DNA from: Amycolatopsis thermophila
GTDB taxonomy: Bacteria > Actinomycetota > Actinomycetes > Mycobacteriales > Pseudonocardiaceae
Length of the DNA: 64,000 nucleotides
Direction of reading: 5' to 3'
Assembly (NCBI RefSeq): GCF_030814215.1
Contig: NZ_JAUSUT010000001.1
Location: 2,046,001 to 2,110,000 of the forward strand
Shown piece after piece: positions 40,737 through 47,922 of the stretch (position 1 is the first letter of the stretch; each line of letters starts with the position of its first letter). The position numbers and the translations under genes were made by a program. Under the pieces are notes generated by a model that saw nothing but the letters and a program-made list of their open reading frames with translations, was not told the origin of the DNA and searched no databases.

Positions 40737-41234
40737 TCACGACTCGATCATGTCCACGAAGTCCCGCTCGTGCCGCTCGGCCAGCCGGTTGTAGGTCAGG
40801 CCCGCGAGCAGCAGCAACGGGAACGGCAACAGCCCGAGCAGCAGCCACGCCAGCGGCACGCCGACCACGCGCAGCGCCGCGAAACCCGGCCACAGGTAGA
40901 ACGCCAGCGGCAGCGCCCCGAGCAGCACCAGCACCACCGCGCTCAACCCGAGGGCGGTGCGCAACTGGTGCTTGACCAGGTCGCGGATCAGCAGCTCGCC
41001 CCAGCTGGTCTGCTGCTCCAGTTCCAGACGGGCGCGCAGCGTCGGGGTGGTCCGGCGGGAGCGCGGGTCGGCCAGCACCACCCGCTGCCGCTTCGGCGGT
41101 TTGGCCGGCTCCGCCGGCTTCTCGGGCGGCGGCGCCGGCGGCACCGGTTCCACCGACGCCGGCTGGTAGTTCTTGCCCAGCGTCGGATCCGGTTCGCGGA
41201 CACCGTCGGCGCGACGGAAGTACTCCTCGGTCAT
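40737..41234 (-). CDS. Small two-helix membrane protein between a LytTR regulator and a symporter
   Basis: 165 residues from ATG 41234, overlapping the regulator stop (ATGA). A Pro-rich cytosolic half (PPAPPPEKPAEPAKPPKRQR) precedes two membrane helices (about 95-120 and 125-150) and the tail YNRLAERHERDFVDMIES. Position and topology parallel the DUF485 partner of ActP, so it may be an accessory subunit of the symporter. The similarity to DUF485 itself is weak. Confidence 0.8.
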   Translation of the reverse strand: MTEEYFRRADGVREPDPTLGKNYQPASVEPVPPAPPPEKPAEPAKPPKRQRVVLADPRSRRTTPTLRARLELEQQTSWGELLIRDLVKHQLRTALGLSAVVLVLLGALPLAFYLWPGFAALRVVGVPLAWLLLGLLPFPLLLLAGLTYNRLAERHERDFVDMIES

Positions 41235-42055
41235 CGACCACCCGTGAGACGGTCCTTGAGCTCACGGGTGTGGCGCCGGGAGACCGGGAGCAGCTTCTCC
41301 TCGTTGCCGATCACGACCTGGTAACCGCCCTGGCCCATGCGCAGCTCGGTGATCAGGTTCAACGCCACCAGGAACGACCGGTGGATCCGCACGAAGCCGG
41401 CCTTCTCCCAGCGCTCCTCGAGCTGGGTGAGCGGGATGCGCACGAGGTGGCTGTTGCCGTCCTTGGTGAACAGGCGCGCGTAGTCGCCCTGCGCCTCGAC
41501 CCAGCGGACCGACGAGCGCGGCACGAGCTTGGTGGTCCCGGCGAGCTCGACCGGGATCACCTCGTCGTCGTCCGCCGCGGCGGCCGCGGCGGCGCTCGGA
41601 CCGGGCGCGGTCACCGTCTTCAGCTTCTCCAGCACCCGCTCGACCGCGCGGTCCAGGCGGTGCTGGCTGCACGGCTTGAGCAGGTAGTCCACCGCACCGA
41701 GGTCGAACGCGTTGACCGCCTCGTGGGCGTGCCCGGTGACGAACACCAGCACCGGCGCCGGGCTCATCGCCGAGAACACCCGGGCCATCTCCATGCCGGA
41801 CAGGCCGGGCATCTGCAGGTCGGCGAACACCGCGTCGATCGCGGGCAGGCCCCGGTCCTTGCGCTCACGGATCTCCGGGTCCTCCGAGGCCAGCACGCGC
41901 AGCGCCTCGGACGCGTCGACGGCCGTGAACACCCGGCCGATGTGCGGGTTGTTCCGCAGCGTGTCGACCAGCAGGTTCAACCCGTGGGGCTCGTCGTCCA
42001 CCGCGAGGACGAGCAGTCTTCTCGTGTCTTGTTGCGCACTCACAGTGACTCGCAT
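41231..42055 (-). CDS. LytTR-type response regulator
   Basis: 274 residues from ATG 42055. The receiver has VDDE (19-22), phosphoacceptor Asp79 in FADLQMPGLSG and the Lys of DYLLKPC. The C-terminal LytTR DNA-binding domain (about 165-270) includes VRWVEAQGDYARLFTKDG, GFVRIHRSFLVAL and LLPVSRRHTRELK. In E. coli, LytTR systems such as BtsSR and YpdAB control pyruvate-type transporters. The coupled symporter gene downstream fits that model. The cognate kinase is the LytS-like protein at 42952-44226, separated from it by sppA. Confidence 0.92.
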   Translation of the reverse strand: MRVTVSAQQDTRRLLVLAVDDEPHGLNLLVDTLRNNPHIGRVFTAVDASEALRVLASEDPEIRERKDRGLPAIDAVFADLQMPGLSGMEMARVFSAMSPAPVLVFVTGHAHEAVNAFDLGAVDYLLKPCSQHRLDRAVERVLEKLKTVTAPGPSAAAAAAADDDEVIPVELAGTTKLVPRSSVRWVEAQGDYARLFTKDGNSHLVRIPLTQLEERWEKAGFVRIHRSFLVALNLITELRMGQGGYQVVIGNEEKLLPVSRRHTRELKDRLTGGR

Positions 42056-42103
42056 CCTGCCTACCGGACGCGGTCATGTCCATACCGCTTGCGGGCGAGC
42101 GGC

Positions 42104-42955
42104 TCAGATTCCGTAGCGTGACCAGGCAACTCGCTGTGCTACCGCGTCCAGGAGCGCCTGGGCGGCCGCGGGTGCGCCGATGCCCAGCCGGGCCAGCAGG
42201 GGCTTCTTCGGCTCCGCGACCACGATCTCGGCGTCCGGGTAGCGCTGCTCGACGACCTGGCGCAGGTTCCCGATCCCGTCGACCAGACCCAGCTCGGCGG
42301 CCTTCGCCCCGAGCCACACGTCACCGGTGAACAGCTCCTCGGTGTCGGCGAGCCGCTCCCCGCGGCGCTCCTTCACCCAGTCCACGAACATCTCGTGCAG
42401 CTGGGCGTGCATCTTCTTCAGCCACTCGACGTCCTCCGGCTTCTCCGGCGCGAACGGGTCGAGCCGCTTCTTGTTCTCGCCCGCGGTGTGCACGCGGCGC
42501 TCGATGCCGAAGCGGTCCAGCAGACCGGTGAACCCGAAACCGCCGCTGATCACCCCGATCGAGCCCACCATCGAGGTGCGGTGCGCGTAGATCTCGTCCG
42601 CCGCGCAGGCCAGCCAGTAACCGCCGGAGGCGGCGACGTCCTCGCAGAACGCGAGCACCGGCACGCCCGGCTTCTTCGCCGCGAGCTGGCGGATGCGCTC
42701 GGCGACCAGGCCGGACTGGGTCGGCGCCCCGCCCGGCGAGTTGATCAGCAGCGCGACCGCCTTGAGCCGGTCGTGGTCGAACGCGCGGGTCAGCGCGGAC
42801 TCGACGCCGGCGAGGTTGATGGTGCCGCGCGCCAGCGGCGAGGGCGTCGGCGTGATCACCCCGTGCAGCTTGACCACGGCCACCACGTCCGTGCGGTCGC
42901 CCCGGTCGCCGATGCGGGAGATCCTGCTGGTCAGCCTGTCCGTCACGCTGGTCAT
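42104..42955 (-). CDS. sppA: Signal peptide peptidase SppA-type S49 protease
   Basis: 283 residues from ATG 42955. The S49 fold shows VVAVVKLHGVI, LLINSPGGAPTQSG, the catalytic Ser in EDVAASGGYWLACAAD, and the Lys in AGENKKRLDPF. The length suits a single-domain short SppA. No clear membrane helix is present. The enzyme degrades leftover signal peptides or membrane-associated peptides. Its ATG overlaps the kinase stop (ATGA), placing it inside a two-component operon. Confidence 0.92.
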   Translation of the reverse strand: MTSVTDRLTSRISRIGDRGDRTDVVAVVKLHGVITPTPSPLARGTINLAGVESALTRAFDHDRLKAVALLINSPGGAPTQSGLVAERIRQLAAKKPGVPVLAFCEDVAASGGYWLACAADEIYAHRTSMVGSIGVISGGFGFTGLLDRFGIERRVHTAGENKKRLDPFAPEKPEDVEWLKKMHAQLHEMFVDWVKERRGERLADTEELFTGDVWLGAKAAELGLVDGIGNLRQVVEQRYPDAEIVVAEPKKPLLARLGIGAPAAAQALLDAVAQRVAWSRYGI

Positions 42956-44226
42956 GGCGCCAGGTTACGGACTCCCCCGGTTTTGTGCAGACGACCGTTG
43001 CGGGCGGGCTCGGGTGGCGCCGCGGCGTAGTCGGGCAGGTCGGTGCGCACGCCCGGCGCGAACTTCGGCACCCGCAGCGTCACCTTCATCCCGGCGCCCG
43101 GTGCCGTCTCGACCATCAGCGCGTACTCGTCGCCGAAGAGCTGGCGCATGCGGGCGTTGATGTTGCCCAGGCCGACGTGCGCGCCGGTGCGGTGCGAGTT
43201 GCGCAGGTCCGCCAGCCGGGCCGGGTCCATGCCGATGCCGTCGTCCTCGACGCTGATCAACGCCTCGGTGCCGTAGTCCGACGCGGTCACCGTGACCATC
43301 CCGCCGGTCGGCTTGTTCGCCAGTCCGTGCTGGACCGCGTTCTCCACGAGCGGCTGGATGATCAGGAACGGCACCACGACCGACAGCACCTCGGGCGCGA
43401 TCTTGAGCCGCACCTCGAGACGGCCGCCGAAGCGGGCCCGCTCGATCGTCAGGTAGCGGTCGATGTTGCGCAGCTCGTCGGCGAGCGTGGTGAACATGCC
43501 GGAGGTGCGGAACGAGTAGCGCGTGAAGTCGGCGAACTCCTGCAGCAGCTCGCGCGCCTCCTCCGGGTCGGTGCGGATCAGCGCGGACACCGTGTTCAGC
43601 GCGTTGTAGATGAAGTGCGGCGAGATCTGCGCCCGCAGCGCCTTGATCTCGGCCTGCTGCAGCTGGTGCTTGGACTCCTCGAACCGGGCCAGCTCGAACT
43701 GGGTGGTGACGAACTGGGCCACCGCGTCGGCCATCTGCACCAGGCGCTTGCCGGTGGAGCGGCCGACCACGATCAGCGCGGCCTCGACCTCGTCCTCCAC
43801 CAGCAGCGGCACGATCACGGCGGTCTTCATCCGGCACGTGCCGCGGTGGTCGCACGGGACGTCGTCGTGCGAGACGACCTCGCGCCGCGCCTTCCGGATC
43901 GACGTCATCACCGCGCCGCTGAGGTCGAGGTAGTGGTCGTTGGCCTCGCCGTCCCACGAGACGAGGGTGCCCTCGCTGTCGGTGATGCCGACCGCGACGC
44001 ACTTGAGCAGCTCGAGCAGCTGCGAGGTGATCCGGTCGGCGCTCGCCTGGTCGAAGCCCTCGCGGAGGTCCGGCGTGGCGCGCGACATGTGGTCGACGGC
44101 CTCGAGCACGGCGTCCTCGATGGTGCTGCTCGGCTTGCGGGACCGCACCAGCACGACGATCAACGCGATCAGCAGCACACCCGCAACGCTCCACGGGACG
44201 ACTTGCGAGATCGGCAGACCGGGCAC
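42952..44226 (-). CDS. LytS-like sensor histidine kinase
   Basis: 424 residues from GTG 44226 (an in-frame TTG at 44262 is the alternative; neither has a clear ribosome-binding site). One N-terminal membrane helix (about 8-28) is followed by a GAF-like sensory part (about 75-190) with several Cys/His (DDVPCDHRGTCRM). The His_kinase domain has AQISPHFIYNALNTVSALIR, and the HATPase has PLVENAVQHGLANKPTGG and EDDGIGMD. It pairs with the LytTR regulator. The ligand is unknown; monocarboxylates are suggested by the symporter at the end of the cluster. Confidence 0.88.
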   Translation of the reverse strand: MPGLPISQVVPWSVAGVLLIALIVVLVRSRKPSSTIEDAVLEAVDHMSRATPDLREGFDQASADRITSQLLELLKCVAVGITDSEGTLVSWDGEANDHYLDLSGAVMTSIRKARREVVSHDDVPCDHRGTCRMKTAVIVPLLVEDEVEAALIVVGRSTGKRLVQMADAVAQFVTTQFELARFEESKHQLQQAEIKALRAQISPHFIYNALNTVSALIRTDPEEARELLQEFADFTRYSFRTSGMFTTLADELRNIDRYLTIERARFGGRLEVRLKIAPEVLSVVVPFLIIQPLVENAVQHGLANKPTGGMVTVTASDYGTEALISVEDDGIGMDPARLADLRNSHRTGAHVGLGNINARMRQLFGDEYALMVETAPGAGMKVTLRVPKFAPGVRTDLPDYAAAPPEPARNGRLHKTGGVRNLAP

Positions 44227-44313
44227 GGCGTCAATGCTCTGCGCTCGTGCAGCCGGGTGCAAGCTCTTCAGCGCACTTTCTGTGCTGACTTCGCCACCCT
44301 GTGGTGTGACGCG

Positions 44314-45165
44314 CTACTTGAGCAGCCGCGACAGCCTCCGGTCCGCCAGCGGCTTGCCCCCGGTCTGGCAGGTCGGGCAGTACTGGAACGACTTGTCGGC
44401 GAAGGACACCTCACGCACCGTGTCCCCGCACACCGGGCAAGGCAGGCCGGTGCGGGCGTGCACCCGCATGCCGGAGCGCTTCTCGCCCTTGAGGCGGGCC
44501 GCGTCCTGGCCCACCGACCGCTCGACGGCGCTGGTCAGGATCTCGTGCATCGCCGTGGCCAGCCGGTCCAGCGCCTCGTCGGGCAGCTTGCCCGCGGTCG
44601 CGAACGGCGACAGCTTCGCGGCGTGCAGGATCTCGTCGGAGTAGGCGTTGCCGATCCCGGCGATCACGGCCTGGTTCGTCAGCACCCACTTGAGCCGCTC
44701 GGTCTTGCCGGCCAGCAGCCCGGCGAGCGCCTCCCGGTCCAGCGACAGCGCGTCCGGGCCGAGCCGGGCGATGCCGGGCACCTCGTGCGGATCGCGGACG
44801 ACCCACACCGCCAGGCCCTTCTTCGTGCCGGCCTCGGTCAGGTCGAACCCGCGGTCTCCGAAGTGGACGCGCAGCGCGATCGGGCCCTTGCCCGGCTTCG
44901 GCGGCGTGGGCGAGAGGTTGTCCGCCCAGCGCAGCCAGCCCGCACGCGCCAGGTGCACCACCAGGTGCAGGCCATCGCAGTCGAGGTCGAGGTGCTTGCC
45001 GAACCGGCCCGCGCCGGTGACCTCCCGCCCGTGCAGCTCGGTGTAGGGCGGGTCGAACGTCTTGAGCACGGCCAGCGACGCCACGTCGACGCGGCTGACC
45101 AGCCGCCCCACCGCGTGTTCGCGCAGGTGGTGCGCCAGCGCTTCGACCTCGGGCAACTCCGGCAT
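44314..45165 (-). CDS. Formamidopyrimidine-DNA glycosylase family (Fpg/Nei) protein
   Basis: 283 residues from ATG 45165. PELPEVEAL supplies the N-terminal Pro2 nucleophile and Glu3 of the base-excision enzyme. GRFGKHL contains the conserved Lys, and IAGIGNAYSDEIL the H2TH motif. The C-terminal zinc finger is CPVCG ... CPTCQTGGK. The enzyme removes oxidised bases and nicks the strand. It starts two bases after the stop of the small membrane protein upstream, so the two are co-transcribed. Confidence 0.93.
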   Translation of the reverse strand: MPELPEVEALAHHLREHAVGRLVSRVDVASLAVLKTFDPPYTELHGREVTGAGRFGKHLDLDCDGLHLVVHLARAGWLRWADNLSPTPPKPGKGPIALRVHFGDRGFDLTEAGTKKGLAVWVVRDPHEVPGIARLGPDALSLDREALAGLLAGKTERLKWVLTNQAVIAGIGNAYSDEILHAAKLSPFATAGKLPDEALDRLATAMHEILTSAVERSVGQDAARLKGEKRSGMRVHARTGLPCPVCGDTVREVSFADKSFQYCPTCQTGGKPLADRRLSRLLK

Positions 45166-45167
45166 CG

Positions 45168-45608
45168 CTACTCCATCGGCCGCAGCGGGCCCTCGAAGTC
45201 CGGGCCCGCCTCCCGCTGGATCGTCTTGGCGATCCTGGTCAGCTCACCGCGGACGCTGAACATGCCGGAGATGATGCCGACCCAGCGCTCCGGCGGGGGC
45301 TCTCCGGTGACGCCGCCGTCGGTCTCCGCGACCACCGTCCACGGCCGGTTCAGCACCCATCGCAGCGGGAAGAACACCACGATCAGCAGCAGGCCGTAGA
45401 TCACCCACGGCGGCACCACGACGGAGTCGGGCAGCCAGGCCACGAGGATGACGGCCAGCAGGATGCACACGGCCAGCATCGCGATGCCCGGGCCGTAACT
45501 GCCGGAGATGTCCCGCTCGAAGTCCTCGGCGGTTGCCGGGCGGCGCCATTCCATCTGCGCCCGGACGACCCACTCGCGGCCGTCGCCTCCCCGCACCACG
45601 CGGTTCAT
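45168..45608 (-). CDS. Small membrane protein co-transcribed with the Fpg-family gene
   Basis: 146 residues from ATG 45608 behind GGGAGG. Two adjacent membrane helices (about 42-62 and 66-86) are followed by a soluble C-terminus with WTVVAETDGG and ERWVGIISGMFSVRGELTRIAKTIQ. Hydrophobicity and a WP/RPW pattern suggest a short actinobacterial membrane protein of unknown function. Nothing links it to DNA repair other than the operon. Confidence 0.82.
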   Translation of the reverse strand: MNRVVRGGDGREWVVRAQMEWRRPATAEDFERDISGSYGPGIAMLAVCILLAVILVAWLPDSVVVPPWVIYGLLLIVVFFPLRWVLNRPWTVVAETDGGVTGEPPPERWVGIISGMFSVRGELTRIAKTIQREAGPDFEGPLRPME

Positions 45609-45692
45609 CTTCGCTGCCTCCCGCTACGGTCGTTCGCCCGGACAACCGTAGCGTGATCGCGGGCCGGGGCGCGAGACGCGGAAAAAGATCGA

Positions 45693-47144
45693 CTACTCGG
45701 AGGACCCCTGGCCGGAGCGGTCGTCACCGCGGCCCCGGTCCTGCTGAAGCCACCACCACCAGCCCGGCCCGTGGTCCGGCTCGGACGCCGTCGGCTTCTG
45801 CTTGTCGCGACCCCAGCCCTTGCCCGGCTTGTCGTCGGAGTCCGGCTTGTCCTTGGTCGTGTAGGTGGTGCCGTCCGTGGTCGGCAGGTCGTCGCGCGCG
45901 CTACCGCTGGAGGACGGCTCCGACGGCCGCGTGGGCTCGACCGGGTCCGACCGGCCGCTGCCCGTGCTCGTCCCCTCCGCCGTCCGATGCGCGGGCGGGT
46001 CGGCGGGCTTCGTCGGCTCGACGGGCGGCGGGGCCTGCTGGTGCTGCTGCACGGGCGCCTCGTCCGCGGGCGCGCCCGGATAGGGCACCGTCACCTCGTC
46101 CGGCGCGATCAGCACCGACGGCGGCGAGCTCAGCTGCGACTCCGGCTCCGCGATGCGCAGTTCGACCCCGCCCTGCGCGGGCAGGCCGATCGGCTGGGAC
46201 TCGTCGACCACCGCCGGCCCGACCGCGAACCCGACGACACCCGCGGCGGTGGTCGAGGCCAGCACGACCCCGATCTTGAGCTTCGACACCAGCATCGTCT
46301 TGAGCGTCGTCAGCACCCCGCACGACGTGCCACCACCGGCCGCACCGCCCGCCACGGCCACCGACGCCGGCACCAGCATCGCGACCACACCGGCGTGCGC
46401 GCGCAGCGACGAGCACACGTCCCGCAGCTCGGCGTGCATCGCCCGGCACGACGCGCACCCCAGCAGGTGACCGCGGATCCGGCGGGCCTCCGCGCCGGTC
46501 ACACTGCCGGCCGTGTAACCGCCCAGTTTTTCGATCACCCCGCGACAGCTGACGTCCGAAGTCCGGTTCATCGCCAGGTGCGCCTGCAGGTAGGCCGCGC
46601 GCAGACCCTGCCGGGCCCGCCGCGCCAGCGCCGCCGTGGCGTTCGCGCTCAACCCGAAGTTCGGCGCCACCACCGCGGGCTGCTCGCCCTCCACCTCGGT
46701 CTGCCACAACACCGTCCGCCAGCGCTCCGGCAGACTCGTGAACGCGGTCGTGATCAGGCTGTGCTCGGCCGTGCGGGCGTGCGCGTCGGCACCCGCGCCC
46801 GCGCGGTGCGTCAGCTCGTCATCGGTCACCGGCACATCGCGGCGCGCACCGTGCCACTCCCACGACACGCGGCGCGCCACCGTCAGCAGGTACGCGCGGA
46901 TGTGCTCCTTGGGACCGTTCCCGCGGCGCAACGCCTGCAGCACGCGGAAGAACGTTTCGGCGGTGATGTCCTCCGCCTCGGACGAATCGGCGGCCAGACC
47001 CCGGGCCAGCCGGCGGACGGCGGAGGCATGCAGCTCGAACAGCTCCCGGAACGCGGCGTCCTCACCGGCACGAAGCCGGCCCAGAAGCGCGGCCTCGTCC
47101 TCCGATGCCGAGCGCTGTTCCGGCACCGCCGCGTCGTCCATCAT
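45693..47144 (-). CDS. ECF sigma factor fused to a zinc-finger anti-sigma domain and membrane anchor
   Basis: 483 residues from ATG 47144 (GTG 47156 is possible; GGAGG fits the former). Residues about 25-180 are an ECF sigma: region 2 FRELFELHASAVRRLARG with DITAETFFRVLQAL, region 4 LPERWRTVLWQTEVEG ... GLSANATAALARRARQGLR. A ZAS motif follows: RRIRGHLLGCASCRAMH (H-x3-C-x2-C). Then come two hydrophobic segments (about 255-315) and a long Pro/Ser/Thr/Lys-rich extracytoplasmic tail of about 150 residues ending in WWWWLQ and acidic repeats. The chain unites sigma and anti-sigma in one membrane-tethered protein. Confidence 0.88.
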   Translation of the reverse strand: MMDDAAVPEQRSASEDEAALLGRLRAGEDAAFRELFELHASAVRRLARGLAADSSEAEDITAETFFRVLQALRRGNGPKEHIRAYLLTVARRVSWEWHGARRDVPVTDDELTHRAGAGADAHARTAEHSLITTAFTSLPERWRTVLWQTEVEGEQPAVVAPNFGLSANATAALARRARQGLRAAYLQAHLAMNRTSDVSCRGVIEKLGGYTAGSVTGAEARRIRGHLLGCASCRAMHAELRDVCSSLRAHAGVVAMLVPASVAVAGGAAGGGTSCGVLTTLKTMLVSKLKIGVVLASTTAAGVVGFAVGPAVVDESQPIGLPAQGGVELRIAEPESQLSSPPSVLIAPDEVTVPYPGAPADEAPVQQHQQAPPPVEPTKPADPPAHRTAEGTSTGSGRSDPVEPTRPSEPSSSGSARDDLPTTDGTTYTTKDKPDSDDKPGKGWGRDKQKPTASEPDHGPGWWWWLQQDRGRGDDRSGQGSSE

Positions 47145-47368
47145 GCGGCCAGCCACCTCCTCCCCCGCGGGACTAACCCGTTCGGTTGAATGGAGACACC
47201 ATACGGAGCGAAACGCTCGGCGTCACCCCTTGTACTCCCGGAGTGACCAGGTTCCCTCCGACAGGCGACACGCCTCCCCACCACCCAAGATCACCCCCGA
47301 ACGACCACCCCGTCAACCCGGCGAATCGCACCGGTATAGACTGGGCCTCGCCCCGCTCGACGGGGCAT

Positions 47369-47441
47369 GCGGACGTAGCGCAGCTGGTAGCGCATCACCT
47401 TGCCAAGGTGAGGGTCGCGGGTTCGAATCCCGTCGTCCGCT
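47369..47441 (+). tRNA. tRNA-Gly (anticodon GCC)
   Basis: The acceptor stem GCGGACG (47369-47375) pairs with CGTCCGC (47434-47440), with discriminator T. The anticodon arm TCACC-TTGCCAA-GGTGA carries GCC at 47402-47404, and the T arm has the canonical GTTCGAATC. CCA is not encoded. Confidence 0.97.
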
Positions 47442-47922
47442 CGCACCTGGCGCACCCCTGCTCGCGCTTCACGCTTCGCCGGGGGTGCTCGCCATCGCAT
47501 TGGGGGTCGAACCCCCAAACCCCCGCCAGGGAGGGCTTCGCCCCCCTGGACCCCCCCGCGGTGCCGGTTTCGTTCGTTGGTGGCCTTGGTTGCCGAGCAT
47601 CCCTGCCCGGGGCCCACCAGGATGGCTTCGCCCCTCGATTTCGCCGGGGTGCCGGTTTCGTCGTCGGTGGCCTTGGTCAACACCGGAAGGACCGCTTGCA
47701 CGTCGCCGCGGTGCCGGGCCCGCCCGGGACGCCTTCCCCCTGGACCCCCCGCCGCGGTGCCGGTTTCGTTCGTTGGTGGCCTTGGTTGCCGGGCATCCAT
47801 GCTCATGTACGCGCAGGGCCGGCCCCACCAGGATGGCTCCGCTACTCGATTTCGACGCGGTGCCGGTTTTCCGTCGTGGCTGGTCGAGTTCACCTCATCG
47901 TGTGGGTGGGCGGGTCTCCGGG
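47442..47922. repeat. GC-rich repeat block following the tRNA
   Basis: No gene is found. A hairpin near 47519-47548 has CCAGGG and CCCTGG-type arms around GGGCTTCGCCC. Around 47553 and again near 47748 the words GCGGTGCCGGTTTCGTTCGT and TGGTGGCCTTGGTTGCCG recur, about 195 bp apart, with a partial third copy near 47648. CCACCAGGATGG occurs near 47618 and 47826. The block looks like two to three imperfect copies of a longer unit. Confidence 0.7.

Noticed and set aside
45618-45652. CTACGGT/ACCGTAG inverted repeat upstream of the small membrane-protein gene
   Set aside because: The arms are short, and the copies look like two -10-type hexamers of opposing orientation. It is too weak to call an operator.
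47442-47922. CRISPR-like array in the repeat block after the tRNA
   Set aside because: Units are long, few and imperfect, with no evenly spaced short repeat and no cas genes in the window.
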